From contig PUDQ02000112.1 of NCBI GenBank assembly GCA_002964805.2, positions 1-64,000 of the forward strand: a stretch of DNA of 64,000 nt, in the 5' to 3' direction. How positions within the stretch are numbered: the stretch's first letter is position 1; each line of letters starts with the position of its first letter. The notes below the pieces were generated by a model. The model was not told where the DNA came from. It made no database searches and was given only the letters and a program-made list of their open reading frames with translations. Of the stretch, positions 11,354 to 20,889 are shown one piece after another. Source of the stretch: Trametes villosa (lineage: Eukaryota; Basidiomycota; Agaricomycetes; Polyporales; Polyporaceae). The position numbers and the translations under genes were made by a program.

Positions 11354-12152
11354 ATGCCGCACCAGATCAACAACCCCGACGCCCCCGCTCCCGCCCCAGA
11401 CGCCAAGGCGCACGACCCCGTCCACAGCGAGGCGCACCCCGCGCCTGCACCGTCGTTCACGCGCGACGTCAGCGCCTCGCTTGTGGCCGAGTTCAGGCGC
11501 CTCGCGCTCCTGAACGGCTGGAAGAAGAAGACGAAGGGGTACAAGCGGGAGCGTCGGAGCTACTTCCGCGAGTGGGCCGTCGAGGACTTCACGCGCGAGT
11601 TCGGGACGAACAGCGGACGCCTAGAAGCGTGGCAGAAGCTGCTGCGTCTTCTCGGCGTCGGCGAGGGTCTGCACTTCGGAAGCATTCCAGAGTGCATCGG
11701 GGTGAGTGACAGGGTTATAATCAGGCTGAGGGCCTCGGGACTCGGAAGTGTGTCATCTTCCCAAACGCTGACGAACAGGATCACTTATTTAGGCGCTACA
11801 CGGCGTGTACGTCAATATCGTCGACCTCATCGACGCCTGCAAAACGCCAGGGGAGAAACCCCGGATCTTTGACTCATCCCAGGAGCTCGCAAAGTACACC
11901 CGTAGGACGGGAAATCTCTGCCCTATCGATATAGCGAGGGGCAACGACCTCCTCAGCATATTTCTGATACATCTGAAAGACGCGTCGGGAGGTGGCGGCG
12001 GTACCGCAGGCAGGAGGAGGAGACGCAAAGCTAAGAAGGCTCAAGCAGCAGAGGAAAAGGCGACAGCCGAGGCTAAGGCAACGGGAAAGAAGTCCGAAGA
12101 GACGGAGGGGAAGGTGAGACTATCGTCCACGCTCTATGCATCTGTAAGCTGA
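11354..12152 (+). CDS. Small conserved fungal protein, tandem copy 2
   Basis: Two exons (11354-11701, 11793-12152) give 235 aa. After a Pro/Ala/Asp-rich leader of about 40 residues it matches copy 1: ASLVAEFRRLALLNGWKKK, YKRERRSYFREWAVEDFTREF, EAWQKLLRLLG, and after the intron ALHGVYVNIVDLIDACK. Unlike copy 1 it has a C-terminal GGGGGTAGRRRRRKAKKAQ extension rich in Lys/Glu/Ala, possibly a nuclear localisation or nucleic-acid binding tail. The last bases may be spliced: a GTGAGA donor near 12115 and a TAAAG acceptor near 12176 would replace the final residues by DA-stop near 12183. Function unknown. Confidence 0.7.
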
Positions 12153-13501
12153 CTGGAACTTTATGTGTCAATAAAGGATGCCTGAGGAGCCTTCGGGAGG
12201 AACGATTGTCTTCCACCCCCGAACGTGAGGCTGGTCTACGAGCCTACCTGAGGAGTACTAGGGTGGATGTTTGTGATATCCACATGCACGAACTGCGTCA
12301 TTAGGAATGGACAACAGTAACAAGCATACTTGAACAACGATGCAAAATATCGTCTCGGTCACGGAGTGATGCACCTCTGGATTCGGCATAGGCTTTCTGA
12401 GAACTCGCAACATTGTGGTAGGCTCGAGACCACCCGTAGCGGCACTGGAATGTAGGACGAGTCGAAATCTTCAAGTCCCGGGGTAACATTCCCCGTTCGC
12501 GATAGCCTGCGAAAGGACTGGTGAGCCTGTATTGCGAGGGCTAGCTCGCTAACCTTAACAATATGGCAAGTGGGCGGATCCGCAGTCAGCAAACCACTCA
12601 CTGACACATGCGCCTGTCAGCTGCCTGAGTGCACGGCTTCCCCCTTTGACTTCCCGCACTGTACCAGCTGTAAGTGGTAAGGGAACGGACAGGGCTTTGA
12701 CTGGCATTTCCACCGCAGCTATACACTGCGTACGCCCCCATTCTCGCAAGGGTCTGTCGAGATCAGTACAGGTCGTGTAGTCGATGGTCGTAACGTCTCG
12801 CAAGTCCTATCTGTTTGATCTCGTAGTATGTCGAGAAGGCGCAGGGTGGAAGATACAGAGCGGGGGCATGCTAGATGCCTCGAACGCGTCTAGTTGGATC
12901 TCGCAAGGGGCCTCGCTAGGGTGTGCGAGACTCTGCGAGACGTGATCACACAGATTGGCGCCATGCCACGAGCTCTTTCGAGACCATCTCGAAGGGCATA
13001 GCTGATACTAACGAGCTATTGCCTACTCTCATCGTATAGCCCGTGGCGAGGTAACCCCGCTGAGAGCTCTCGAACCCCCTGTCGAGGTGTCCCCCCAACC
13101 TGTAGTGAGGGGGTCGCGAGAAATGGCCTGTACGCAGTGCCTCTAGCATAAGTGCAATGAGTGTATTTAGTTCAGTGCGCGTCGAGTACAGTATTGATAT
13201 TCTCCTCAGCCGACGGTACTACGTATAGTATTCGCTACTATAGGCCACGGTCCGGGCCCGTGCCCGCGTGAGCATCATGATTGAGTGACGCCAACATGCA
13301 ATGCGCAAAAGAGATTATCCTGATTTCGTGCGTTCTCCCCACGCTCATGTGTGCAACTTTGGACCCGAATACGCCAGCATGACCCGCCGTTGCTCCTGCT
13401 CGAGCATTGCGCCAGCCAACGATCCCCTCCGAGTCTTCATATCACATCGAGGTCGCCGCCTCGACTGCCACCCACCGCTTATCTGACCTCCTCGCTTTGC
13501 T
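12153..13501. other. Gene-poor intergenic region
   Basis: About 1.35 kb with only short, frame-noise ORFs on both strands. No repeat, tRNA or conserved peptide was recognised. Confidence 0.55.
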
Positions 13502-15005
13502 ATGCCTCCTCCGCTTCCGATCGAGTTGGTGATGTTGATCTTGGACCTCGTCCAAGAGGAACCCTTGTGGCAGTATAGGCTCATATACTGCGCGAGGGTG
13601 TGCCGCGCCTGGGTCCCATACTGTCAAACTTTGCTTTTCAAGGAGCTCAAGTTTCTGGGATATCACGAAAATCCGGGGAAGAGGTTTATCAGGTGCCGCC
13701 GACGTTTCGAGACCGCTCCCCACCTTCGCAACTATGTTCGGCAAGTCTTCCTCTGCGAAACGGACGACACTATCCACCCGGCCTACCCGCTATTTGTGGA
13801 CATCCTTGGGACATTCTTCCCGCTCCTGCGCGGGTTGAGAGTGCTGTGTGGAGAAGCGATATATATTCCGCGGCATAGGACCTACCGTGGGCCTCCATTG
13901 ACAGCGCCTGCCATCACGTCACTTGAGGTCAGCCGCCAGAAGATCACGGACACAAAAGGCTCGCCGAGCTTCTACGACATGCTCCCGCTGTTCCCCAACC
14001 TGCATACATTGGTTCTCGACGGCATCTACTGGTTACAGCCCACGGCGCGCTCGGACGGGTCGTTTAAACCAGGACTGTTGCCGACACATCGGCAACTCTC
14101 GTCCATATCCCATATCACACACATTTCTCTGGCTCTGGCGGTTACTCAGCCCATCGACTCGTCGATCATAGTACGTCCGCAATCGCAGATCTATGACCAT
14201 TTGCGCCTCGGGCTGATCGCGTAAGACCAGCCACTCGAGGAACTGTGCGTTCAGTGAGATGGACTAAGGTCACTCTTAGGGACGATTACGGGCAACTTGG
14301 TTTACTTCAAGATCAACTTGGGGACATTCGACTACCTCACATATCCCTGTCTATGTAAGTGGATGATTGTATGTTCGGTTAAGTCGTGATCTGACGTGGA
14401 TTATCCCCTAGATCCAGATCCGCCGTATACAGCCATCTGCAGTTTACCAAGGCTCCATACCTTGGACATCTATCTTCGCGGACCGCGGCTTTGCGACCCC
14501 ACCGAAACGTACTTAGAGCGTGTCATGAGGCTACCGAAGCTGCTGAGGGCGCTCGTATCCAAGGAACTGCGGGCCATCAATGTACACTTCAGCGAATTCG
14601 AGCTCGAGGATTGGGGTAGCCTCGACAACCTCGGCGCCCTAAATACGGAGCTCGAGGAACTCGTCAAGCTTCGCCATTTCCCCCACCTCGACAAGATCCG
14701 ACTCGATGTCGCTAGCAGCTATGCTAGCAGTACTCGTATCGATGAACTCCTCGCTCAGTTGTTTCCTCGGCTGTATGCACAGGGCATCGTGGAGAATTTG
14801 ATCATCTCCATTGGCGTGTACGGCGAGTCCACAGTGCTACAGAGCTGATGGCTTACGAAAGATTTACAGGGCCAATACGAGCTCGTTCACCGACTGGATT
14901 AGGAAGGATCTGCCATTAGAAAAGCCCGAACCCCCACCGCTTCGACCCCAGCCCTTATGGCCGGCTCATATCGAGGATTCTGATACAATGGCTCCCCAGA
15001 ACTAG
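13502..15005 (+). CDS. F-box domain protein
   Basis: The N-terminus PPLPIELVMLILDLVQEE...YRLIYCARVCRAWVPYCQTLLF is a typical F-box of basidiomycete F-box/LRR-type proteins, which recruit substrates to SCF ubiquitin ligases. The body contains leucine-rich strands such as LPLFPNLHTLVLDGIYWL and LPRLHTLDIYLRG. At least four exons: 13502 to about 14172-14180, about 14280-14353 (reads TITGNLVYFKINLGTFDYLTYPCLY), 14413 to about 14822, and about 14881-15005 (ends DSDTMAPQN). The exon 1 donor is uncertain: the strong GTACGT site at 14171 gives the wrong phase, and the phase-correct site is weak. The final intron uses GTACGG in phase 2. The substrate cannot be inferred. Confidence 0.75.
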
Positions 15006-16021
15006 TGCACCCAGTACCTCAGGCCGGTACGCTCCAGTTCTTCTCATCTCATGTTTCCTGACTCAACTCGCCTCTTTGGGTCGATTTTCTTACTAGTCTG
15101 CCTCCGTCCCTCTCTTTCCCGACCTCAGGCTGGCTCCCACTTGACACGTACCCACCTCACCATGCAACGGTCGTCGCAAGTCTCCGAATATTGATATCCA
15201 GTCCCGGCCCAGGAAATACACAGTGATCTGTGAGCTCATTTGACGTGTCCTCTATCAGTTTGTCCATTTGACGTGTGTTGCAATAGCTCCTTCATCTGCG
15301 TAATCCCACCGATTCCCGCATCACTCACGATCTATGGTCCGATTCCAAGACCTCTATCATACACTGTAGCATCAGTGGTTCCCTGCTGGTGTGATCATCC
15401 TGGCGGGTGTGTCACAGGCACGCTTATACATTGACGTTTCGTCCTTCCTCGCCACCCACCCTTGCGGGTCCGCGGGTACGTCGTAACTATGCTTCGCGCC
15501 AACCTGTCGGTACGAGCCCTTTCTTCGTCCCTCGAGGCGCATGGGGCCGAGCCTGCCAGGAAGCCGAGGCTGCGTTTTAGCGTTGGGGGGCGGTCCGGGC
15601 CACTGCGTAATCCGGACGGCGAAGTCGACGATGGGAAGCTCGGGTATACACCTACATTCACGACATGTAAGTACAGCGCTCAGAGCCCGGTGGCCCGGTG
15701 GCCCGGTGCGAACCGCGACATCGGCGGAGAACAGACGCCAATATCACGTGATATCAGTAGCGCTTCTGGTGGCGAGCGCATTCCGCGTAGGTCTCTCTCT
15801 CTCCCCCGTCATGCGTACTCACATTCTCGTCTTTCGCGATCCAGGAGACACTCATCAACGCATGCCACTACTGAGCTTTTCCTGTAGGAGCGCCGCACCG
15901 GACCTCTCCGGAAGGTAGCCATCCAGCGCCCACCCTAGGTAAGTGCGAGCTTGTAAGTTCCAATGCTACATCTCTCTCCTCCGACTGCCTTTGGGTACCT
16001 GTTCTTACACCTGCGCTTTCT
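15006..16021. other. Intergenic region with possible upstream exon
   Basis: About 1 kb. An open stretch at 15489-15665 (starts MLRANLSVRAL) ends at a good GTAAGT donor and could be a 5' exon of the next gene, but I see no domain to support this. Otherwise nothing recognised. Confidence 0.4.
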
Positions 16022-17355
16022 ATGTCTACTCCTCTTAAGCACTTGGCTACGCTGGAGGTGCGCGGGCGCGATGGCGGGCCCTGTCCTGCGATGCGGTCCC
16101 CTTCGGCAGGGTCTACCATGGGGCGCATGAATATCGTCGACGCCGCCACGTACATCTCCCCGGACCAATCGACTACAACTGGTTTCCCAATCCTTTGCAA
16201 TGCAAATGGCGCTTCAGCAGAGCCTTCCTCCCTAGGCCCCACCCCGCAATGCGCTCCACCCCGTAGCATTGCGCTGACCTTCTGCGAATGCCCTGTCAGC
16301 ATCTCCGCATCTCCTTCAGCAGACAATACCCCTTGGTCAGAATCTGCGCCTCTGTTACAGGTCTGGGGGAAGGTGGGTGAAGCCCTCGGGAGCTCCGCTA
16401 TGGCCCGAGTCACGATTTGCAGGAATACCTCGCCGGCGAAGCTGGCCAAACAGTTTCGAGGATGCAATCTGTCTTTCGCCTCCATCACGTGGAGCGCGGT
16501 CAGGTTCCGATCCGTGAAAGAGTTTGCGAAGTCGATTGAGGTCGGCGCGGAGGGATACGACTTGAAGACTTTGAAGATACGCTCCGTCTTCTGGGATATT
16601 GGAGGCGACGGCGCTGCAGACGGCGTTCAGATCACCTTGCCACCCAGGCTGTTCATGGGGTTGAAGGAGATTGTGATCTCCAATGAGGATAGACAAGTGA
16701 GTTCTATCGGCCTCATTCGCTCTCAATGTCGTGTTAACTGGAGTAGCATTCGCGGCACGGCGGAAGCGCCACTTGCTGGCTTTTGCATGCAACACGAGAG
16801 ACTCTCAAGACTCTGAACATGGACCTTATCACACTGAGCGGGGTGCACGACTCGGCGTTAACAGGTAAGCCATTACCTCTTCGTTCGCATTTCATCTTTT
16901 ACGAACACCGCTCGGGTTCCACAGCGAACACTGACGCCCCGGGCGGGCCCGCGCTTGCTGCAATTCACCTCCAGGGACTGTCCCAATTCGTTTTACAGAT
17001 ACCTTTGACTGCATCCCCGAATCAGAGGACCGCTGAAGACCTGCATGTCGCGGCCTGGTTCGTCCAGCACCGGGTTGCGACCCGGGACGTGGCGTTCATG
17101 GTCAACATCAGCGTTAATCCGGAGGCAGGAAACGACGCCGGTGCGCGTGCGTGGCTGGACGAACTCCAGCCTTGCGCGAAGCACCTGGACGCTACCCTCG
17201 CAGACCTGCGCAAGAATGGCGCAGTTGGAGACGTGCAACTTGAAGTGACTGTCGCGGGCCTGACGATTTCTGGCGACGATATAGAACATTGCAGGCGGAA
17301 TATATTTCCTAGTAGCACTTCGCGCGATGCGAATCCTACGGCCGCTCTGGACTGA
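16022..17355 (+). CDS. Hypothetical LRR-like protein, possibly F-box-derived
   Basis: Three exons (16022-16696, 16747-16864, 16925-17355) join to 407 aa in frame. The text resembles the body of agaricomycete F-box/LRR proteins: LKTLKIRSVFWDIGG, PPRLFMGLKEIVIS, ETLKTLNMDLITLSGV, IHLQGLSQFVLQIPL. No F-box is visible at the present start. Either the true N-terminus lies in an upstream exon or the gene is an F-box-less relative. Its position right after an F-box gene fits local expansion of that family. The N-terminal 100 residues are low-confidence coding sequence. Confidence 0.5.
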
Positions 17356-17564
17356 TGACAGGTGAGTACCGAGTATTCTGTTGGCAGCGTGCTGGCAAAG
17401 ACCAATCAGATTTCATAGTCTTGATACAGCTCTGTTCACTATCCGCACCAGCGCTGCGTGCCGGATATGCCTCGCTTGACTAGGGAGACCCGAAGAGAAA
17501 CGCATCCTGTACGATATGTTACCTTGAACCGTGTACGCCAGCCCCTGTTCTGAGCTCAATATCA

Positions 17565-17861
17565 ATGAATACCTTGACCATGCTATACATCTCCCATCCC
17601 GGAGATGAGCTGATTGGTAGCATCTCTACCGTTGCTGGCATGACAGGTGTGTACGCATCACTCTTGTCCAGGCCACGCGCGCACTCCTCGTCTAACTATT
17701 CCTTATACGCAGGTAACGCGTCCCGTAACGGCTACCCCCTTCCTCGCGCTATGCTCGCAAACCTCGCGCTAGAAGCGCATTGTCCTGGGGCCGGCGAGAA
17801 GAACGCGTGTGTTAACGTCAACGGAGACGAGCGGGAGGCGGTTGTATGCAAAGGTGCGTGA
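17565..17861 (+). CDS. Doubtful small hypothetical ORF
   Basis: Reads MNTLTMLYISHPGDELIGS, and after a possible 66-nt intron (GTGTGT...CGCAG) NASRNGYPLPRAMLANLALE then AHCPGAGEKNACVNVN. The downstream half has protein-like composition but no recognised family. It could be a short protein or an exon of a decayed gene. There is no support beyond composition and splice-like sites. Confidence 0.25.
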   Translation: MNTLTMLYISHPGDELIGSISTVAGMTGVYASLLSRPRAHSSSNYSLYAGNASRNGYPLPRAMLANLALEAHCPGAGEKNACVNVNGDEREAVVCKGA

Positions 17862-18532
17862 CTCTACGATTGCCTGATAATGCGTACATACGCCGACGTA
17901 AATGCTTCGAGAGCGTGCTGCATCTGCGTAGCCGTGGTGTTGCGGATCTTGCAACCTTGCGAGGCGGGCAACCTTCTCGGTTGTCGATGTCAGGCTTGCT
18001 AGAGGTTGTGAGCATCGGAGCCTTCCTGCAGATCAGTGGCTCTCAGGCTCTCAAGCGTTGGCCACTCGCGGTACGACGAGGTTAGAAGAGTGGTGACTGG
18101 GATCTTGCTGGCCACTGTGTATCTAGACTGAGGCATACCATCATATTGCATGCCATACTCATGCAGCGGGTTGTCCCGAATTCGCAGAGCGAGCAGACTA
18201 CTGACTAGTGACTCGACTCTCACCCGTGTGGGACTTGGTCATGGACGCGACTGCGCTAACCTCGGAGGTCCTGCCGCGCACTCCGGAGCTCTACGTTGCT
18301 ACGACGCGTCAGCAGCATACATGGGTACGTACCTCGTACGACGGCAGGCCCCGGCTTGTGTATCCCATAGCCTCCTGAGGCTCGATCGCCGGGTCGCTTC
18401 CTCGATCGCAGCTGTGCTGCGTACCTTGGTGAGTACCGCACCGGTCGCCGCAATTCCGAATACTGACATAGAGTTTGCAGTCGAGCGCGGCCTTGTCGCG
18501 TCTGCGTGTGTACGCGCCGCCCTCTCCTGCAG

Positions 18533-18540
18533 CATATAAG
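18533..18540 (+). promoter_or_regulatory. TATA box of methyltransferase 1
   Basis: CATATAAG about 100 bp upstream of the ATG at 18640. Confidence 0.45.
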
Positions 18541-18601
18541 CTCGCGCGGCGCGGGGTTCCGGGCAGCACCAACCCAAACACACTTCGTTCCTATCTACAC
18601 G

Positions 18602-18622
18602 CTCTACTCTCTACTCTCTACT
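18602..18622 (+). repeat. Three tandem CTCTACT heptamers in leader
   Basis: Exact 7-bp unit repeated three times, within the CT-rich leader 18-38 bp before the methyltransferase ATG. CT-rich tracts are usual near fungal transcription starts. Confidence 0.7.
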
Positions 18623-18639
18623 TTCGATTTTCGACAACC

Positions 18640-19480
18640 ATGTCCCACACCGCCCACTCCGAGCACGTCGACGCGGCGCACGACTTCGCGCGCGCGAACG
18701 AGGCGCACTTCGACGAGGAGGCGGAGAAGCTCGAGGAGAAACACCCGTACGCGCGCGAGTTCGGCGTGCTGAGCGTGAACGCGATGCGCGCCGCGCATCC
18801 CGCCGTGTTCGACAAGGAGCGCACGGAGGCGCTCGACTACGCCTGCGGCATCGGTGCGTTCCCCTCCTCCCTCGGTGCACGTTGCACGCCTTGATACCGA
18901 TACGATTCGGGTTGCAGGAATGTTCTCGCAGGCGCTGAGGCCGTACGTGAAGAGCATCGTTGGTGTCGATATCAGCCAGGGGTCGGTCGACGTTTACAAC
19001 AAGCTGGCCACGAAGCTGGGCATCGCGTCTGAGATGAAGGCCGTCCGCGCCGAGCTCAAGGGCCAGCCGGGCGAACTCGACGGTGCCAAGTTCGACATCA
19101 TAACCGTACGTTGCGCTGGTCTCGCTCGTTCAGAAGTCAGCGCTCACCCTAGCTCCACCCAGTGCTCCGCCGCCTACCACCACTTCGCAGACATCGAAGC
19201 AACCACGCGCGTCCTCGCGTTCTTCCTCAGGCCCGGCGGCTCCCTCCTTGTGACCGATATCAAGGCCGAGCCGGACGGCGCACTCGTCGTGCCCGAGCAG
19301 TACCACCACGTCGTCCCGCACGCGCACGGGCTCACCGAGGAAAAGGTGCGCGCGACGTTCGAGGGCGCGGGCCTCGTCGACTTTGCGCTGAGCGACATGG
19401 ACCCCGTGAAGATCAACCCGCATGGGCCAGAGATCAAGTGGTTCGTCGCGCGCGGGGTGAAGCCTGCCGAGGGGGCTTGA
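18640..19480 (+). CDS. Class I SAM-dependent methyltransferase, tandem copy 1
   Basis: Three exons (18640-18853, 18918-19105, 19163-19480) give 239 aa. Motif I is ALDYACGIGMFSQAL, followed by the acidic loop SIVGVDISQGSV, motif IV FDIITCSAAYHHF, and the motif post-IV segment FFLRPGGSLLVTDIK. This is a stand-alone methyltransferase of the type 11/12 small-molecule kind, about the usual length, without signal peptide. The N-terminus (about 45 residues) is acidic and His-rich. The substrate is not predictable. A very similar copy follows directly in the same orientation with introns at identical positions and phases. Confidence 0.9.
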
Positions 19481-19834
19481 ACGACGGGTGGACTTCAACA
19501 GTCTATAGGCTGTTGTACGTGTAATTGTAGTCGGGCCTCGAGGATCATGTTGTGGATGGACCTTTTCAGTAACATTACGAATGGGACGGATTTGAGCTAC
19601 TTCCTCGTTTGATATCCTCGTGAAAGGGGCGGACAGGATGCGGGGTAGATGACGAGAGGAGGGAGAGACCTTGCAGCCGCCGATTGCGGGGTAAGCTTCG
19701 CGAAGCGCGGGTACCGTCCCAGTCACCGCTAATCTCGATCGATCTCGCGAGCGCGAGTATGCACCATCTCCGAAGTACCCGGAGCCGCCGTCCGTCCCTG
19801 ACCTCTACCACCACCCGCGCAGATCGCTATAGGA

Positions 19835-20682
19835 ATGTCTGAACCAGCCTCATCTCATGCCCACACCCACGCGCACCACGAGCACGACTTTGCGGGAGCC
19901 AACAAGGCCTTCTTTGACCAACACGCGCACGAGCTACACCGCCCTGACGCGCTCAAGCTCCGGCAAAAGACCGTCAACGCGTTACGCCAGGCGTACCCCG
20001 CGCTCTTCGACGAGGAGCGCACGGAGGTGCTGGACTACGCGTGCGGAGTCGGTGCGTCCATCCCACTAGCGCGATCCGCGCGGATGCCGATCTAGCTGCG
20101 GGTGCGCGGGCGATCGTAGGGCTGCTGTCCCAGGCGCTGTGTCCGTATGTGAAGAGTATCGTCGGGGTGGACATTAGCCAGGCGTCGGTGGACCAGTATA
20201 ATGCGCAGGCGTCGAACCAGGGACTTGCGCCTGAGGAGATGAGGGCGGTATGCGCTGAGCTGAAAGGCGCGCCGGGCGAGCTGGACGATGCCAAATTCGA
20301 CCTCGTCGTTGTAAACAGTGCTACCCCATTCTTTCACCTGCCTTCGGAGCCCTGACGATGTCGACAGTGCTCCGCATCGTTCCACCACTTTCCCTCCATC
20401 GAGGATACGACGCGCGTCCTCGCGCACTTCCTGAAGCCCGGCGGCTCGCTTCTCGTCGCGGACATCAAGGCGGCACCCGACGGTCACGAGCTGTTCAAGC
20501 AGGAACACCACCACATCGTTCCCCATAAGCACGGGATCGCCGAGGACGCTGTGCGGGGCGCGTTTGAGGGCGCGGGCCTCGTGGACTTTTCTTTCTCGGA
20601 TGCGTTTACAGCGAACATGAGAGCGACGGGAGAGGAGACGCAATTCTTCGTCGCGCGCGGATTGAAGCCCGGATCAGCGTAA
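19835..20682 (+). CDS. Class I SAM-dependent methyltransferase, tandem copy 2
   Basis: Three exons (19835-20051, 20120-20310, 20368-20682) give 240 aa. It aligns end to end with copy 1: VLDYACGVG-LLSQALCPYV, SIVGVDISQASV, FDLVVCSASFHHF, HFLKPGGSLLVADIK, GAGLVDFSFSD. The start is more His-rich (HAHTHAHHEHDF), a possible metal-binding or flexible tag. Intron 1 is phase 1 in the GxG loop and intron 2 is phase 0 before CSA, as in copy 1. The product is probably cytosolic. It ends 207 bp from the convergent RAP1 stop codon. Confidence 0.9.
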
Positions 20683-20889
20683 CAAATAACCTTATATAGA
20701 TTGTGTAAGAGTAGCAGGGAGATATGGCACAATGAGGACATCATGACATCGAGTGTCTTGAGAAGGTTCGTAGAGGTCCCTATAAACCATGAGAACATAC
20801 CTAGCATCTGAAGTAAATGCTAAATGGAAAAGGAGGAAAGTAGGTAGCCCGGCGTTACGCATCCAGGTCCACCGTCTAAACCCATCGCC

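Larger units (their letters stand above)
17862..18639. other. Intergenic region upstream of methyltransferase pair
   Basis: Contains a 44-codon ORF starting at 18241 (MDATALTSEVLPRTPELYVA) of uncertain reality, a TATA element, and a pyrimidine heptamer repeat just before the methyltransferase start. Confidence 0.4.
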
